Shown here one piece after another: positions 8,052-15,865 of a stretch of DNA of 61,435 nt (within the stretch, counting starts at the first letter, position 1; each line of letters starts with the position of its first letter). The translations under genes and the position numbers were made by a program. A model generated the notes under the pieces. That model did not search any database and had not been told where the DNA came from. It saw nothing but the letters and a program-made list of their open reading frames with translations. Origin of the DNA: Candidatus Yanofskyibacteriota bacterium (GTDB taxonomy: Bacteria > Patescibacteriota > Minisyncoccia > 2-02-FULL-40-12 > IGHO2-01-FULL-4-A); assembly GCA_903897805.1 (NCBI GenBank), contig CAIUCV010000021.1:1-61435 (forward strand). Direction: 5' to 3'.

Positions 8052-8175
8052 GTGCTTTATAAGAAATCCGTAAAAACCCCTTATTTTAAGCCGTTTTTTT
8101 GGCAGTATTCTATAATGAATGAAGCGAGGCCCATCCCCATTTTCGCGACATCGGAGCCAAGTAACATATTCTGTA

Positions 8176-8362
8176 GCAACCCGCCTGATTTTTCTGACTC
8201 TATCTGCCGACTAGCAAATTGACGAGTTGAGCGTATATTGTTCCGTATGAAATATGCGGGTCGCGAAGCAGGAATGGATAACCGCATATTTCCAGGAACA
8301 ATAGCTCAACGAGGATAATTTGCAGAAAGGCATGATACCGGAAGAAAAATCAGGGGGGTTGC
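8176..8362. repeat. Long imperfect palindrome upstream of comEC
   Basis: 187 bp. The left arm begins GCAACCCGCCTGATTTTTCT; the right arm ends AGAAAAATCAGGGGGGTTGC. Inner arms include GAACAATA(TAC)GCTCAAC and CCGCATATTT pairings. Arms match over most of their length with small bulges. The right arm runs to 12 bp before the comEC ATG. An apparent 68-codon minus-strand ORF here is a by-product of the palindrome. Confidence 0.85.
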
Positions 8363-8373
8363 GGAAAGTTTTA

Positions 8374-9930
8374 ATGCCAGACAAATCACGCATATTTTTT
8401 TATTCATTGTTAGCTTTTGCCGGAGGAATCTTCGCTGGTTCCTTTTTTGACATCCCCAAGACCATTGTTTTGGCCGCCGCCCTCATTTGCGTATTGTTAA
8501 TCGCGGTATTTTTCAGAAAGGGTTCTCGGCTGGTGAATTTTAAAATAACCTTTGCCTCCTTTTTGGTCATCTTCTTTTTACTGGGTGTCGCACGCTATAA
8601 CGCCGTTCATTCAAAACAGCTCACTCTGACAAAAATAGCCGAGGCCTCCGCCCAGTTGATTGACCCAGCCCAAAAACACCCGATTCAGGTCGCGCTTTAC
8701 GGTTATGTCAGTGGAGAGCCGGTAACGAAAGGCGACAAACAGCAGTTCGTTTTTTTTGCGAAAGAGACGGATGCTCTTTCCCGCAGAATTGAAATTAACG
8801 AACGAGTGCTTATCACCGCCCGCCCGTATCCTAAATATGAATACGGGCAAAATTTGAAAGTTTTCGGCGAAATAAAACTTCCGCAGAATTCCGAAGATTT
8901 TGATTATCAATCATATCTGGCAAAAGACGATATTTTTACCGTTAGTTATTACCCGGAGGTATCACCGGGCAATCTCAACCTTGGTCCTTACGAGAAAATT
9001 AAAATTGGTTTTTTTCGCGGCATATTCAGGGTAAAGAATGCTTTTGAAGCGTCAATCAGCCGTTCCGTCCATGAGCCGAATGCAGCTTTTATCAACGGTA
9101 TTTTGCTCGGTTCCCGCGCCGAAATCCCGACGGATGTTAAGAACGACTTCAGCCGCACAAGCACGACCCACATTTTGGCGATATCGGGCTATAACATTAC
9201 CATAATCGCCATGATAATTTCGTGGTTCTTTCTTTTCTTTTTCCGCCGGCCGATCGCTTTCTGGTTTTCCGTCGCGGGCATTGCCATTTTCGCGATTTTG
9301 ACCGGCGCCCAGGCATCAGTGGTCAGGGCGGCGATTATGGGCGTTTTGGTTTTGTTGGCCCAGCGGGAGGGGAGATTAAGCGATCCCCGCAACGCACTGA
9401 TATTCACCGGCGCGCTGATGGTTTTTCTTAGCCCGCGGATTTTGAGATATGATGTTGGTTTTCAGTTGTCATTTGCGGCGACCATCGGGCTGATTTATGT
9501 AGCGCCTCTTATAAAAAGATATTTTGAAAAACTGCCGAGCTTTTTCAGTTTCCGCGAGACATTTGTGATGACGCTTTCAGCCCAGTTTTTCGTCTTGCCT
9601 CTCTTGATATACTATTTCAAAAATCTTTCACTGGTTTCCTTGCCCGCGAATATTATTGTTTTGCCGATAATACCCTTTGCGATGCTGCTTGGCGCCCTGA
9701 CCGGCGTTGCCGGACTGATTTTGCCGTTTCTCGGCCGACTGGTCGGCTATTTCGCTTGGCTGGTTTCGGCGTTTGAACTCGGCGTAATAAAACTTTTTGC
9801 CAAACCCAGTTGGGCCGCCGTTTCCGTCCAATTCAATTGGTACGCTGTCATTTTGGCCTACGCGGCGATTATCGGGTTTTTAATTTGGCTGAGCCGGAGA
9901 AGTAAGAAGAAAGAAAACGTGGGGCATTGA
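8374..9930 (+). CDS. comEC: ComEC/Rec2-type DNA uptake channel, membrane part only
   Basis: 518 residues from the ATG at 8374 (MPDKSRIFFYSLLAF), preceded by GGAAAG; upstream in-frame codons lie inside the palindrome arm. Two N-terminal membrane helices are followed by the OB-like soluble domain (about residues 95-210) and the competence domain, with the family motif HILAISGYNITIIAMI and many transmembrane segments. ComEC carries single-stranded DNA across the inner membrane. The usual C-terminal metallo-beta-lactamase domain is absent and appears as a separate gene at 11960-12832. Length and domain order fit an N-terminal ComEC half. Confidence 0.9.
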   Translation: MPDKSRIFFYSLLAFAGGIFAGSFFDIPKTIVLAAALICVLLIAVFFRKGSRLVNFKITFASFLVIFFLLGVARYNAVHSKQLTLTKIAEASAQLIDPAQKHPIQVALYGYVSGEPVTKGDKQQFVFFAKETDALSRRIEINERVLITARPYPKYEYGQNLKVFGEIKLPQNSEDFDYQSYLAKDDIFTVSYYPEVSPGNLNLGPYEKIKIGFFRGIFRVKNAFEASISRSVHEPNAAFINGILLGSRAEIPTDVKNDFSRTSTTHILAISGYNITIIAMIISWFFLFFFRRPIAFWFSVAGIAIFAILTGAQASVVRAAIMGVLVLLAQREGRLSDPRNALIFTGALMVFLSPRILRYDVGFQLSFAATIGLIYVAPLIKRYFEKLPSFFSFRETFVMTLSAQFFVLPLLIYYFKNLSLVSLPANIIVLPIIPFAMLLGALTGVAGLILPFLGRLVGYFAWLVSAFELGVIKLFAKPSWAAVSVQFNWYAVILAYAAIIGFLIWLSRRSKKKENVGH

Positions 9931-9998
9931 CAGATGCCAAGTATTGCCCCATTATTAGTTCCAGTTGCTTTTACAGGCAAAATAATCAGGAGACGCAA

Positions 9999-10451
9999 AT
10001 GTTGTCACGAACGAGAAACCTTTTTGAATTAACCGAGGATGAAAAGCGAGAGCTGGCTGGATTTGACCAAAAGATAGGCGAGCTTCAACGACAGAAGGAA
10101 TTAAAGTTGCGGAAATTAGCCAGACAAAAAGGCATATCAGCTCTGAAGCTGGAAGACCTCGAATCGGAATGCGGCCAACCGTTTGTTGAAGAAAAAGAAC
10201 ACAGCATTTATCGACGGGCGATGGCAAGAGATAAAACCGATTCCCTTCGCTTTGAATCTGCCTATCTATGCGCCTCACGATATGAAGCCCCCTCTAGGAC
10301 TGGAAATAAAGACACCTGCGGTTGGGTCAAGGGCGAACCGAGAGAAGAGCGATATGATAGTATAGGACCGCTTTGCGGTTCGGCCGGAATAAGATTTTAC
10401 TGCAGAATTTGCGGCAAAATGGTGGGAGAGCTTCAGGAGCGCGTATCATAA
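9999..10451 (+). CDS. Coiled-coil protein with C-terminal Cys cluster, unknown function
   Basis: 150 residues from the ATG at 9999, chosen for CAGGAG 6 bases upstream rather than the earlier GTG-type start at 9927 that would overlap comEC. Residues 1-60 are charged and helical (LTEDEKRELAGFDQKIGELQ, then RQKELKLRKLARQKG). The C-terminal half has Cys residues (YLCASRY, CGW, LCGSAG, FYCRICGKMVGE) that could bind zinc. I recognise no family. A terminator follows. The TraR/DksA shape (coiled coil plus zinc finger) is an analogy only. Confidence 0.65.
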   Translation: MLSRTRNLFELTEDEKRELAGFDQKIGELQRQKELKLRKLARQKGISALKLEDLESECGQPFVEEKEHSIYRRAMARDKTDSLRFESAYLCASRYEAPSRTGNKDTCGWVKGEPREERYDSIGPLCGSAGIRFYCRICGKMVGELQERVS

Positions 10452-10455
10452 ATTT

Positions 10456-10484
10456 AACCGAGGAAACTCGGTTTTTATCTTTTT
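10456..10484 (+). terminator. Intrinsic terminator
   Basis: AACCGAG-GAAA-CTCGGTT followed by TTTATCTTTTT, just after the stop codon at 10451. Confidence 0.85.
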
Positions 10485-10493
10485 GAGGCAGAC

Positions 10494-11063
10494 CTAATCG
10501 TTAATAAAATCGGCGAATTCTTTCCAGGATTTAATCCTTCCGAAGCGCGTGACATGAGGAAATAAATTGTGGGCATCAAAGAGTATTTTATTTTCAATAT
10601 TGACCAGTTTTTCAAGGACGCCGAGTTCGTCGTCAATGTAGTGAGTTATGCCTAATTTCCGGCCTATTTCGTTTTTGTCCTCCGGTTTTATGACAAAAAA
10701 AGCATTATTTTCGTTAAAAAACTTGGGCCACAACCCCTTGAATTTTAAAATATGAATGGCCCATTGCGGATCTCTTCGCCTTGATACCAGAAAGTACGGA
10801 TATTTATTTTTTAGCTTTGCAAGCACGTTCTTTGCCCCTCTCGTCAGAGGCGACAGAAGCGATATTTTGGGGTCGTAATATAAAATATTTTGCAATTGAT
10901 CATAAATTGGCTCGGGAATAATATGTTTAAGTGTTTCTGATTGCGTTTGCTCGGGCTTTAATTCCCAGCCAAATTTTTTAGCCAATCTAATCTTATTCAT
11001 TGTATGGTCCAAGATAACCCCATCCAGGTCAAAACCGATGATTTTGTTTTTATAATTAGCCAT
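10494..11063 (-). CDS. HAD-superfamily hydrolase
   Basis: 189 residues from the ATG at 11063 (MANYKNKIIGFDLDGVILDHT); longer frames upstream have no start support. HAD motif I is FDLDGVILD with both catalytic Asp residues. The motif II position is YFLVSRRRD, and the motif IV region is YIDDELGVLEKLV. HAD enzymes are Mg-dependent phosphohydrolases; the substrate cannot be told. A small cap between motifs I and II is predicted from the spacing. It is divergent from the kinase-like gene at 11153. Confidence 0.8.
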   Translation of the reverse strand: MANYKNKIIGFDLDGVILDHTMNKIRLAKKFGWELKPEQTQSETLKHIIPEPIYDQLQNILYYDPKISLLSPLTRGAKNVLAKLKNKYPYFLVSRRRDPQWAIHILKFKGLWPKFFNENNAFFVIKPEDKNEIGRKLGITHYIDDELGVLEKLVNIENKILFDAHNLFPHVTRFGRIKSWKEFADFIND

Positions 11064-11152
11064 ATTTTCACAAGTCAGTCCAGATTTACGCTTGGTTGCG
11101 ATTCGTTTATAATAACTCCAAATCAGAACTTTTAAAACAAGATGGAGCCGCG

Positions 11153-11888
11153 ATGGAACAAGCAATTAACGAAAATGTTTTTGAACAAAAAGCGCAAACC
11201 ATTCTAGCCTATCTTATAAAGCCACTTGCGTTACGACGATGGTTTTCTCCCGAGGCCGTTTTTCTTGGAGTTTACGGGCTCGCCCTCGGCGGGCAAGACT
11301 ACGACCATTACCGAACTTGATAAATTTTTGCGCAGGCAGGGCTTTAGAGTATTAAGGCCCCAGGAAGGCGCCGAGGTAATTCGCCACATTGAACGAAATA
11401 CCCCTCTCTATAATATCAGGACTGGCATATACGCCCTGACTCAGCTTATAGATTTTAGCGCCGGTCATCCTTATGACGTGGTTATCTTTGACCGATGCAT
11501 TTTCGACGCTTATTGCTGGATGATGTATTGGGTTGAAAAGGGCAAATTAAGCTCAGAGGAGAAGGATATAATTCAAGCCTTTTTCTTATCGCGTTTCTGG
11601 GCGAATAAAATAGATGTGGCATATTTTATGATTTGCGAGCCAGAGGTGGCCGCAGAACGGGAATTGAGGATTGCCTTAAGCCAAAAACTTGGCGAAACGA
11701 CAAGTCCGCAATCTATTCGTACTCTCGTAGAGCGCTATAAACAGACCCACGAGACGCTTTCCAGAGATTATAAACAGTTATTTTTGGTTAATACAACCCA
11801 TATGAGCGAAGAGGAGATGGTTAAATATATTGCCACACAAACCCTTGATATACTTGAACAAAAATCAAGGAACGGGGGACGGGGCTAA
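11153..11888 (+). pseudogene. P-loop nucleotide/nucleoside kinase-like gene with apparent frameshift
   Basis: The ATG at 11153 has a fitting start site (TGGAG 5 bases upstream) and encodes MEQAINENVFEQKAQTILAY and on to RRW, then leaves frame and stops at 11320. The rest, RPFFLEFTGSPSAGKTTTIT and on to ILEQKS, is in another frame, open from 11226 to 11888 but with a stop at 11217 and only a TTG to start it. Joining the two around 11240-11260 gives one protein of about 245 residues with a Walker A motif (GSPSAGKTT), a DRCIFDAYCW motif and a C-terminal helical part, like deoxynucleoside or NadR-type kinases. Either a real frameshift or a sequencing error. Confidence 0.6.
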
Positions 11889-11959
11889 TCGTCTCACGAA
11901 AAAACACGCCGCAATTAAGCGGCTTTTGTTTTGCCAAATTTTGTGTTATTAAAATTCTG

Positions 11960-12832
11960 ATGCTTTCCGCCTCTCAACCAAGAAAAATCTCAAAACTTGA
12001 ATGGTCAATCTTTGCCATTCTCGTCATCTCGGCCGTTTTAAGTTTTATCGCTATCCCGGCGCTGGCCGGCGACGGCTTGCTCTATGTTTGGTTTCTTGAT
12101 GTCGGGCAGGGAGACGCAATATTTATCCAGGCGCCAAATGGCAATCAGATTCTCATTGACGGCGGGCCGGATAGTAAGGTTTTGCAGGAGCTCGGGCGGA
12201 TTATGCCCTTTTTTGACAGTTCAATTGACGCAGTTGTGCTTACTCATCCTCACGCCGACCATTTAAGAGGCCTGATTGAAGTTTTGAAAAATTACAGCGT
12301 TGGCAAGGTGCTGGAAAACAAAATACCGTGCGATTCTCCGGAATGCCTGGAATGGGACAAGGTGGAGCAAAAATCCGAAATGGTGCAGGCGGAAGCCGGT
12401 CAGATTGTTGATTTGGGAGGCGGTGCGGAGCTCAAAGTTATTTATGCCCGCCAACCCGATGCCAGGGCCAATGCCGCCAAGAACGCCCACGATTATATGC
12501 TTGTAACCGAGCTTGAATATGGCAGCGAGTCATTGCTTTTAATGGGCGATGCCGAAAAAAATATTGAGCAGACCCTAACCACCAGCAGTAATTTGCGGGC
12601 GCAATTTCTCAAAATTGGCCATCATGGCAGTAAAACCTCAACTACCGCCCAGTTCTTGGATGCCGTACGGCCGGAGCTGGCCTTTATGGAGCTGGGAGCG
12701 CAGAACTCGTATGGTTTTCCACACCCCGATGTTGTAAAGCGTCTTGATGACTTGGGAATAAAATATTATCGTACGGATATAGATGGTACCGTTGAATTGA
12801 CGCTGGACGGTGAAAATTATAAAATCAAGTAA
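11960..12832 (+). CDS. ComEC-type metallo-beta-lactamase domain protein
   Basis: 290 residues: one N-terminal membrane segment (WSIFAILVISAVLSFIAIPAL) and then a metallo-beta-lactamase fold. Metal motifs: FLDVGQGDAIFI, LTHPHADHLRG (HxHxDH type), LLMGDAEKNIE, KIGHHGSKTS. This matches the domain normally fused to the end of ComEC, thought to degrade the non-transported strand. Here it is a separate gene 2 kb after the comEC membrane half, so the two probably work together in DNA uptake (inference). ndk starts 11 bp downstream. Confidence 0.88.
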   Translation: MLSASQPRKISKLEWSIFAILVISAVLSFIAIPALAGDGLLYVWFLDVGQGDAIFIQAPNGNQILIDGGPDSKVLQELGRIMPFFDSSIDAVVLTHPHADHLRGLIEVLKNYSVGKVLENKIPCDSPECLEWDKVEQKSEMVQAEAGQIVDLGGGAELKVIYARQPDARANAAKNAHDYMLVTELEYGSESLLLMGDAEKNIEQTLTTSSNLRAQFLKIGHHGSKTSTTAQFLDAVRPELAFMELGAQNSYGFPHPDVVKRLDDLGIKYYRTDIDGTVELTLDGENYKIK

Positions 12833-12842
12833 AACCAAAACC

Positions 12843-13346
12843 ATGAATTTGCAGAGGACATTAATTTTGTTGAAACCCGACGCCCTAGACAGGGGTATCA
12901 CAGGAGAGATAATCTCCAGATTTGAGCGTGTTGGCGCCAAGATCGTTGGCATGAAGATGCTTGTTTCCGAGAAAGATACCGCGATGAAACATTATAGAGA
13001 GGAATTGGCCGAGAGACGGGGAGAGGCGATAAGGCAAAGAATGATTGATATGCTGATTTCCGGTCCGATCGTTGCTTTGGTGCTTGAGGGGATAGAAATG
13101 GTTGAGGTCGCAAGAAAAATGGTGGGTGCGACCGAACCCAAGGTGGCTGCCCCGGGCACTATTAGGGGGGACTATACCCATGTTTCGTATGGCTACGCGG
13201 AGGATAAAAAAATCGGGATTTTTAATTTAATCCACGCTTCGGCCTCGCCCGAAGAAGGAGAACTAGAAATTAACATTTGGTTTAGACCGGAGGAGCTGGT
13301 TGAGCATAAACCGTCTTATACGAAATTTACTTTAAAAGAAGATTAA
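12843..13346 (+). CDS. ndk: Nucleoside diphosphate kinase
   Basis: 167 residues from the ATG at 12843 (MNLQRTLILLKPDALDRGITGEII). Ndk moves the gamma-phosphate between NTPs and NDPs through a phosphohistidine. Motifs: LLKPDAL, GPIVALVLEG, the GTIRGDY loop, and NLIHASASPEEGELEINIWF, which holds the active-site His. About 25 residues longer than typical bacterial Ndk, by inserts around residues 50-65 and at the C-terminus. It lies just after the MBL protein. Confidence 0.95.
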   Translation: MNLQRTLILLKPDALDRGITGEIISRFERVGAKIVGMKMLVSEKDTAMKHYREELAERRGEAIRQRMIDMLISGPIVALVLEGIEMVEVARKMVGATEPKVAAPGTIRGDYTHVSYGYAEDKKIGIFNLIHASASPEEGELEINIWFRPEELVEHKPSYTKFTLKED

Positions 13347-13350
13347 TTCA

Positions 13351-13402
13351 CCCAGTCAAATCCCCAAAGGGGAACTCCAAAGGAGTTATTTGACGGGGTA
13401 AA
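13351..13402. repeat. Small three-way (cloverleaf-like) palindrome
   Basis: An outer stem GTCAAAT / ATTTGAC encloses two hairpins, CCCC-AAA-GGGG and AACTCC-AAA-GGAGTT, between ndk and the Nudix gene. No T-run follows, so it is not a standard terminator. Confidence 0.7.
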
Positions 13403-13406
13403 AAAT

Positions 13407-13877
13407 ATGGAACAAACACTAGACCCTCGTCTGCACTTCGTGGTCGCCACGGCAATCATCGTAAAAGATGGCAAGTTTTTGATTGCCAAGCGGGCGCCGC
13501 ACGAGAAGGCATTTCCTAACAAGTGGACAGTGCCCGGCGGCAAGCTGGTTTCTCATGAGTACGGCAAGCTACCCTATAAGACCGACTATCCGCAATGGTA
13601 CAACGTTGTAGATTGGGTTTTAAAAAAAGAAGTGAGAGAGGAAGTGGGTTTGGAAATAGAAAAACCGAATTATCTTTGCGATTTGGTTTTCGTCCGGCCC
13701 GATGGTTTCCCGGTGGTCACGCTTTCTTATTGGGCCAAGCACAAATCAGGGGAAGTTCAGCTTTGCAAAGATTTGACCGAACACGCCTGGGTAACCTTGG
13801 AAGAAGCAAAAAATTACGATTTAATTGACGGAATTTGGGATGAGTTAAAACTTGTAGCCGAGGCGGAGAATATTTAA
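13407..13877 (+). CDS. Nudix hydrolase
   Basis: 156 residues. The N-terminus is typical (FVVATAIIVKDGKFLIAKRAP, then KWTVPGGKL), with a Nudix box whose end is LKKEVREEVGLEI. About 25 extra residues (HEYGKLPYKTDYPQWYNVVDW) lie between the GG and the REVREE helix, longer than the standard GX5EX7REUXEEXGU spacing. Nudix enzymes cleave nucleoside diphosphates linked to another group; the substrate is not predictable here. It sits between ndk and the GreA-C-like gene. Confidence 0.88.
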   Translation: MEQTLDPRLHFVVATAIIVKDGKFLIAKRAPHEKAFPNKWTVPGGKLVSHEYGKLPYKTDYPQWYNVVDWVLKKEVREEVGLEIEKPNYLCDLVFVRPDGFPVVTLSYWAKHKSGEVQLCKDLTEHAWVTLEEAKNYDLIDGIWDELKLVAEAENI

Positions 13878-13950
13878 AAGTTTTTGGTTTTTAGCCAAGG
13901 TGCTACACTGGAAACAGTTCTTTGGCCATAAGGATTTGAGGAGGCCGCCC

Positions 13951-14244
13951 GTGGAAAATATTGTGGGCATCGGCTGCCGCGTCCGTACCAGGTACTTTAT
14001 GGGTCAGGGCCTTGGCAATAAAAGGCGTTACGAGCCGATTGGCGAAGAAACTTATGAAATCGGGGGTTACATCGTCCCGCCAAATAGCCCGCCAAATAGA
14101 GTTTCCTATGACTCGTGGATTGGAAGAGCACTTATGGGCGCTCGTGTTGGCCAAACCGTAAAGGTCAGCATGGGCGGAAGCGTAGATGGGATTTCAGTCG
14201 ACTTCTTGCTTGAAATCCTTGAAATAATCCAGCCACAACAATAA
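13951..14244 (+). CDS. GreA/GreB C-terminal domain-like protein
   Basis: 97 residues from the GTG at 13951, preceded by GAGGAGG at a 6-base spacing, a clear choice over the in-frame GTG at 13900. The sequence has the FKBP-like pattern of the GreA C-terminal domain: GCRVRTRYFMG, YEIGGYIVPP, SYDSWIGRALMGARVGQTVKVSMGG (compare SPIGRALLGKKVGD in GreA), FLLEILEI. The N-terminal coiled coil that reaches into RNA polymerase is missing, so it would bind polymerase or a partner rather than stimulate cleavage (inference). A terminator follows. Confidence 0.7.
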   Translation: MENIVGIGCRVRTRYFMGQGLGNKRRYEPIGEETYEIGGYIVPPNSPPNRVSYDSWIGRALMGARVGQTVKVSMGGSVDGISVDFLLEILEIIQPQQ

Positions 14245-14272
14245 AGACGTCCTCGCGGCGTCTTTGTTTGTT
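14243..14272 (+). terminator. Intrinsic terminator
   Basis: AAAGACG and CGTCTTT pair around TCCTCGCGG, followed by GTTTGTTT. Confidence 0.8.
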
Positions 14273-14290
14273 TAGTTTAATTTCAAAACT

Positions 14291-14764
14291 TTATAAATGA
14301 ATTATCGTCTTTAAAATTAAATTGCCCAGAAGTTTGCTGGCAGCAATAACTATTAACGCAACTACCAAATGCCAAACTACTTCTCGCAAAGGATTTGTTT
14401 TCTTACTTTTTGCGATTAAATAGCTTAAGATAGCGAGCAAAACCAAACCCCAGATGGAGGAAACAATAAGGGCGGCGTGCGAAGAAAATAATAAAACTAT
14501 TAAAACGAAAGTGAATGCAAGAAATAATCTTACTATAAAATTTCCATATGTAAATGAATTGATATCCTGTCTGGAAGCTCCTTCCGACTCTTTATATATA
14601 TGGATACCTAATGAGTCAGAGATATTATCCGCGATCGCAATAATCAAAAGACCGGTAATTATACCTGTTTTTGCGCCGTCTCCTTGGGTCAGTCCCGCAA
14701 TTAACCCCATGCTGGTGATAATCGCCGCCGTAGCGCCCATACTAAATTTATTTATGTTTACCAT
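14291..14764 (-). CDS. VIT1/CCC1-like membrane transporter
   Basis: About 157 residues from the ATG at 14764; a GTG at 14794 would add 10 residues and neither has a strong ribosome-binding site. Five or so hydrophobic segments. The start MGATAAIITSMGLIAGL and IAIADNISDSLGIHIYKESE resemble the first helices of the VIT/CCC1 iron-manganese transporter family, whose conserved Asp and Glu lie here. The C-terminal half is just membrane helices. Shorter than full VIT proteins (about 230), so metal transport is a tentative call. Confidence 0.65.
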   Translation of the reverse strand: MVNINKFSMGATAAIITSMGLIAGLTQGDGAKTGIITGLLIIAIADNISDSLGIHIYKESEGASRQDINSFTYGNFIVRLFLAFTFVLIVLLFSSHAALIVSSIWGLVLLAILSYLIAKSKKTNPLREVVWHLVVALIVIAASKLLGNLILKTIIHL

Positions 14765-14841
14765 TCTATTCAATATTACCAAAAAACCGCTCACAAGGCG
14801 ATTCTTTGTTGGATACCAACCGTATTGTCGGGCCGCCGGGC

Positions 14842-15091
14842 GATTGAAATGAACTGCTTCATTTCAATCCCGAATTTTAGTCCCGCCTTGTGCTAAACAC
14901 GGCGGGGCGTTAAAAAATTCGGTAGAACATCTGCTCCTTCGGAGCAGTTACATCCTCCGGGGAATTTTCGTTTCCTTAGTCGGGGTACCCGGATTCGAAC
15001 CGAGATTAAATCCACCCCATGGACTCGTGCTACCGTTGCACTATACCCCGACCCAAGAAACGACGAAAACTTTCAGTTTTCTAAAATTCCC
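14842..15091. repeat. Cluster of hairpins around tRNA-Pro
   Basis: Hairpins at 14842-14869 (GATTGAAATGA / TCATTTCAATC), about 14871-14922 (CCGAATTTT..CCCGCC / GGCGGG..AAAATTCGG) and about 14930-14947 (CTGCTCC-TTC-GGAGCAG). GGGGAATTTT..CGTTTC (14959-14974) and GAAACG..AAAATTCCC (15057-15091) form arms that enclose the tRNA-Pro gene in their loop. No ORF. Confidence 0.65.
14980..15050 (-). tRNA. tRNA-Pro (anticodon GGG)
   Basis: Acceptor CGGGGTA / TACCCCG, D-arm GTGC..GCAC, anticodon stem AGTCC / GGATT with loop ATGGGGT (anticodon GGG after U33), T-arm CTCGG-TTCGAAT-CCGGG, discriminator A. No encoded CCA. Confidence 0.93.
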
Positions 15092-15155
15092 GTTGAGATA
15101 AAATCGTTTATCTCAACCCCCATGGACGCGTACTACCGGCATACTCCGGCCCGGG
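15092..15155 (-). pseudogene. tRNA-Pro-like 5'-half relic
   Basis: The minus strand reads GAGTATGCCGGTAGTACGCG then TCCATGGGGGTTGA, matching the D-arm and anticodon arm of the adjacent tRNA-Pro in layout (GTAT..GTAC, CCATGGGG). The anticodon 3' strand, T-arm and acceptor are missing; a hairpin (GTTGAGATAAA / TTTATCTCAAC, 15092-15117) takes their place. Confidence 0.45.
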
Positions 15156-15156
15156 C

Positions 15157-15678
15157 TTAAATCCTTTCCCCGAATATTTTAAACATCCAATTCTTCGCTT
15201 TTTGTCTCATTGCTTCAGCCGTCAGACCATAGATTTTTTCATCGCCCCGCCAAGAATTATCCAATCCCATGGCCTTCATTTTTCTAGATAAAATATTAAT
15301 TGAATCTATAAATCTATTATGAAGGGCATTTTCAATCGCATCAGCTCTTTTTACTTCGGCCTGATAGTCTTGAATGGTATGATACTCTTCGACTCTTTTT
15401 CTTTTTGCCGTTTCTTTGTGGGTAGTATAGGTGCTATTGTAATCTTTTAGCACCCTGACTAAGTCTTCAATTAAATCAAGAATCTCTTGCCTTTGCTCAC
15501 TTTTTAAATTATCCCAGCCCTCATTTATAGTTCTGAATATTTTTTGGAAAATCTGGTCGTCTTCAATTAAATAGGCGTGTTTTTCAAAAAGATCAGCGAT
15601 TCTCTTATCAACAAAACCTCGGGCCGTTTTCTCGGGCCTTATTGGGGGCAACCTTTTGGTTTCTGAAACCGATTTCAT
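15157..15678 (-). CDS. Helical protein of unknown function
   Basis: 173 residues, predicted almost all alpha-helical and charged (KIFRTINEGWDNLKSEQRQE, DLIEDLVRVLKDYNSTYTTH, KRKRVEEYHTIQDYQAEV). There is no signal peptide, membrane segment or recognisable catalytic motif. It starts 4 bp after the end of rpmB on the same strand, so it is probably the second gene of that transcript. I do not recognise a family. Confidence 0.75.
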   Translation of the reverse strand: MKSVSETKRLPPIRPEKTARGFVDKRIADLFEKHAYLIEDDQIFQKIFRTINEGWDNLKSEQRQEILDLIEDLVRVLKDYNSTYTTHKETAKRKRVEEYHTIQDYQAEVKRADAIENALHNRFIDSINILSRKMKAMGLDNSWRGDEKIYGLTAEAMRQKAKNWMFKIFGERI

Positions 15679-15682
15679 GCGG

Positions 15683-15865
15683 CTAAATTTTACTTTGCTT
15701 TTTGATGCAGGACGTGCAGATTTTTACCCGCCTACCGTTGACTTTTGCCCACTGGAGGTTGGGATATTTGCGGTAGCGATTTACGGGATTGTAATGGCCG
15801 CGCAGAAGTTTGCGCTTATTTGCCATCATTGATTTTTTGCCGCAGAGAGGACAGCGGGTAGCCAT
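15683..15865 (-). CDS. rpmB: 50S ribosomal protein L28
   Basis: 60 residues, usual length for bL28. It begins [17 protein letters not shown] and ends WAKVNGRRVKICTSCIKKQSKI; the CPLC and CTSC pairs make it the zinc-binding form. The start codon on this strand overlaps the ATG of the divergent M50 protease gene (both use the same CATG at 15863-15866), so the two start sites compete for the same bases. Confidence 0.95.
   Translation of the reverse strand: MATRCPLCGKKSMMANKRKLLRGHYNPVNRYRKYPNLQWAKVNGRRVKICTSCIKKQSKI

Noticed and set aside
8081-8287. 68-codon minus-strand ORF with EKSGGL resembling the sequence before comEC
   Set aside because: The likeness to the opposite strand arises because both are arms of the palindrome 8176-8362; no start site.
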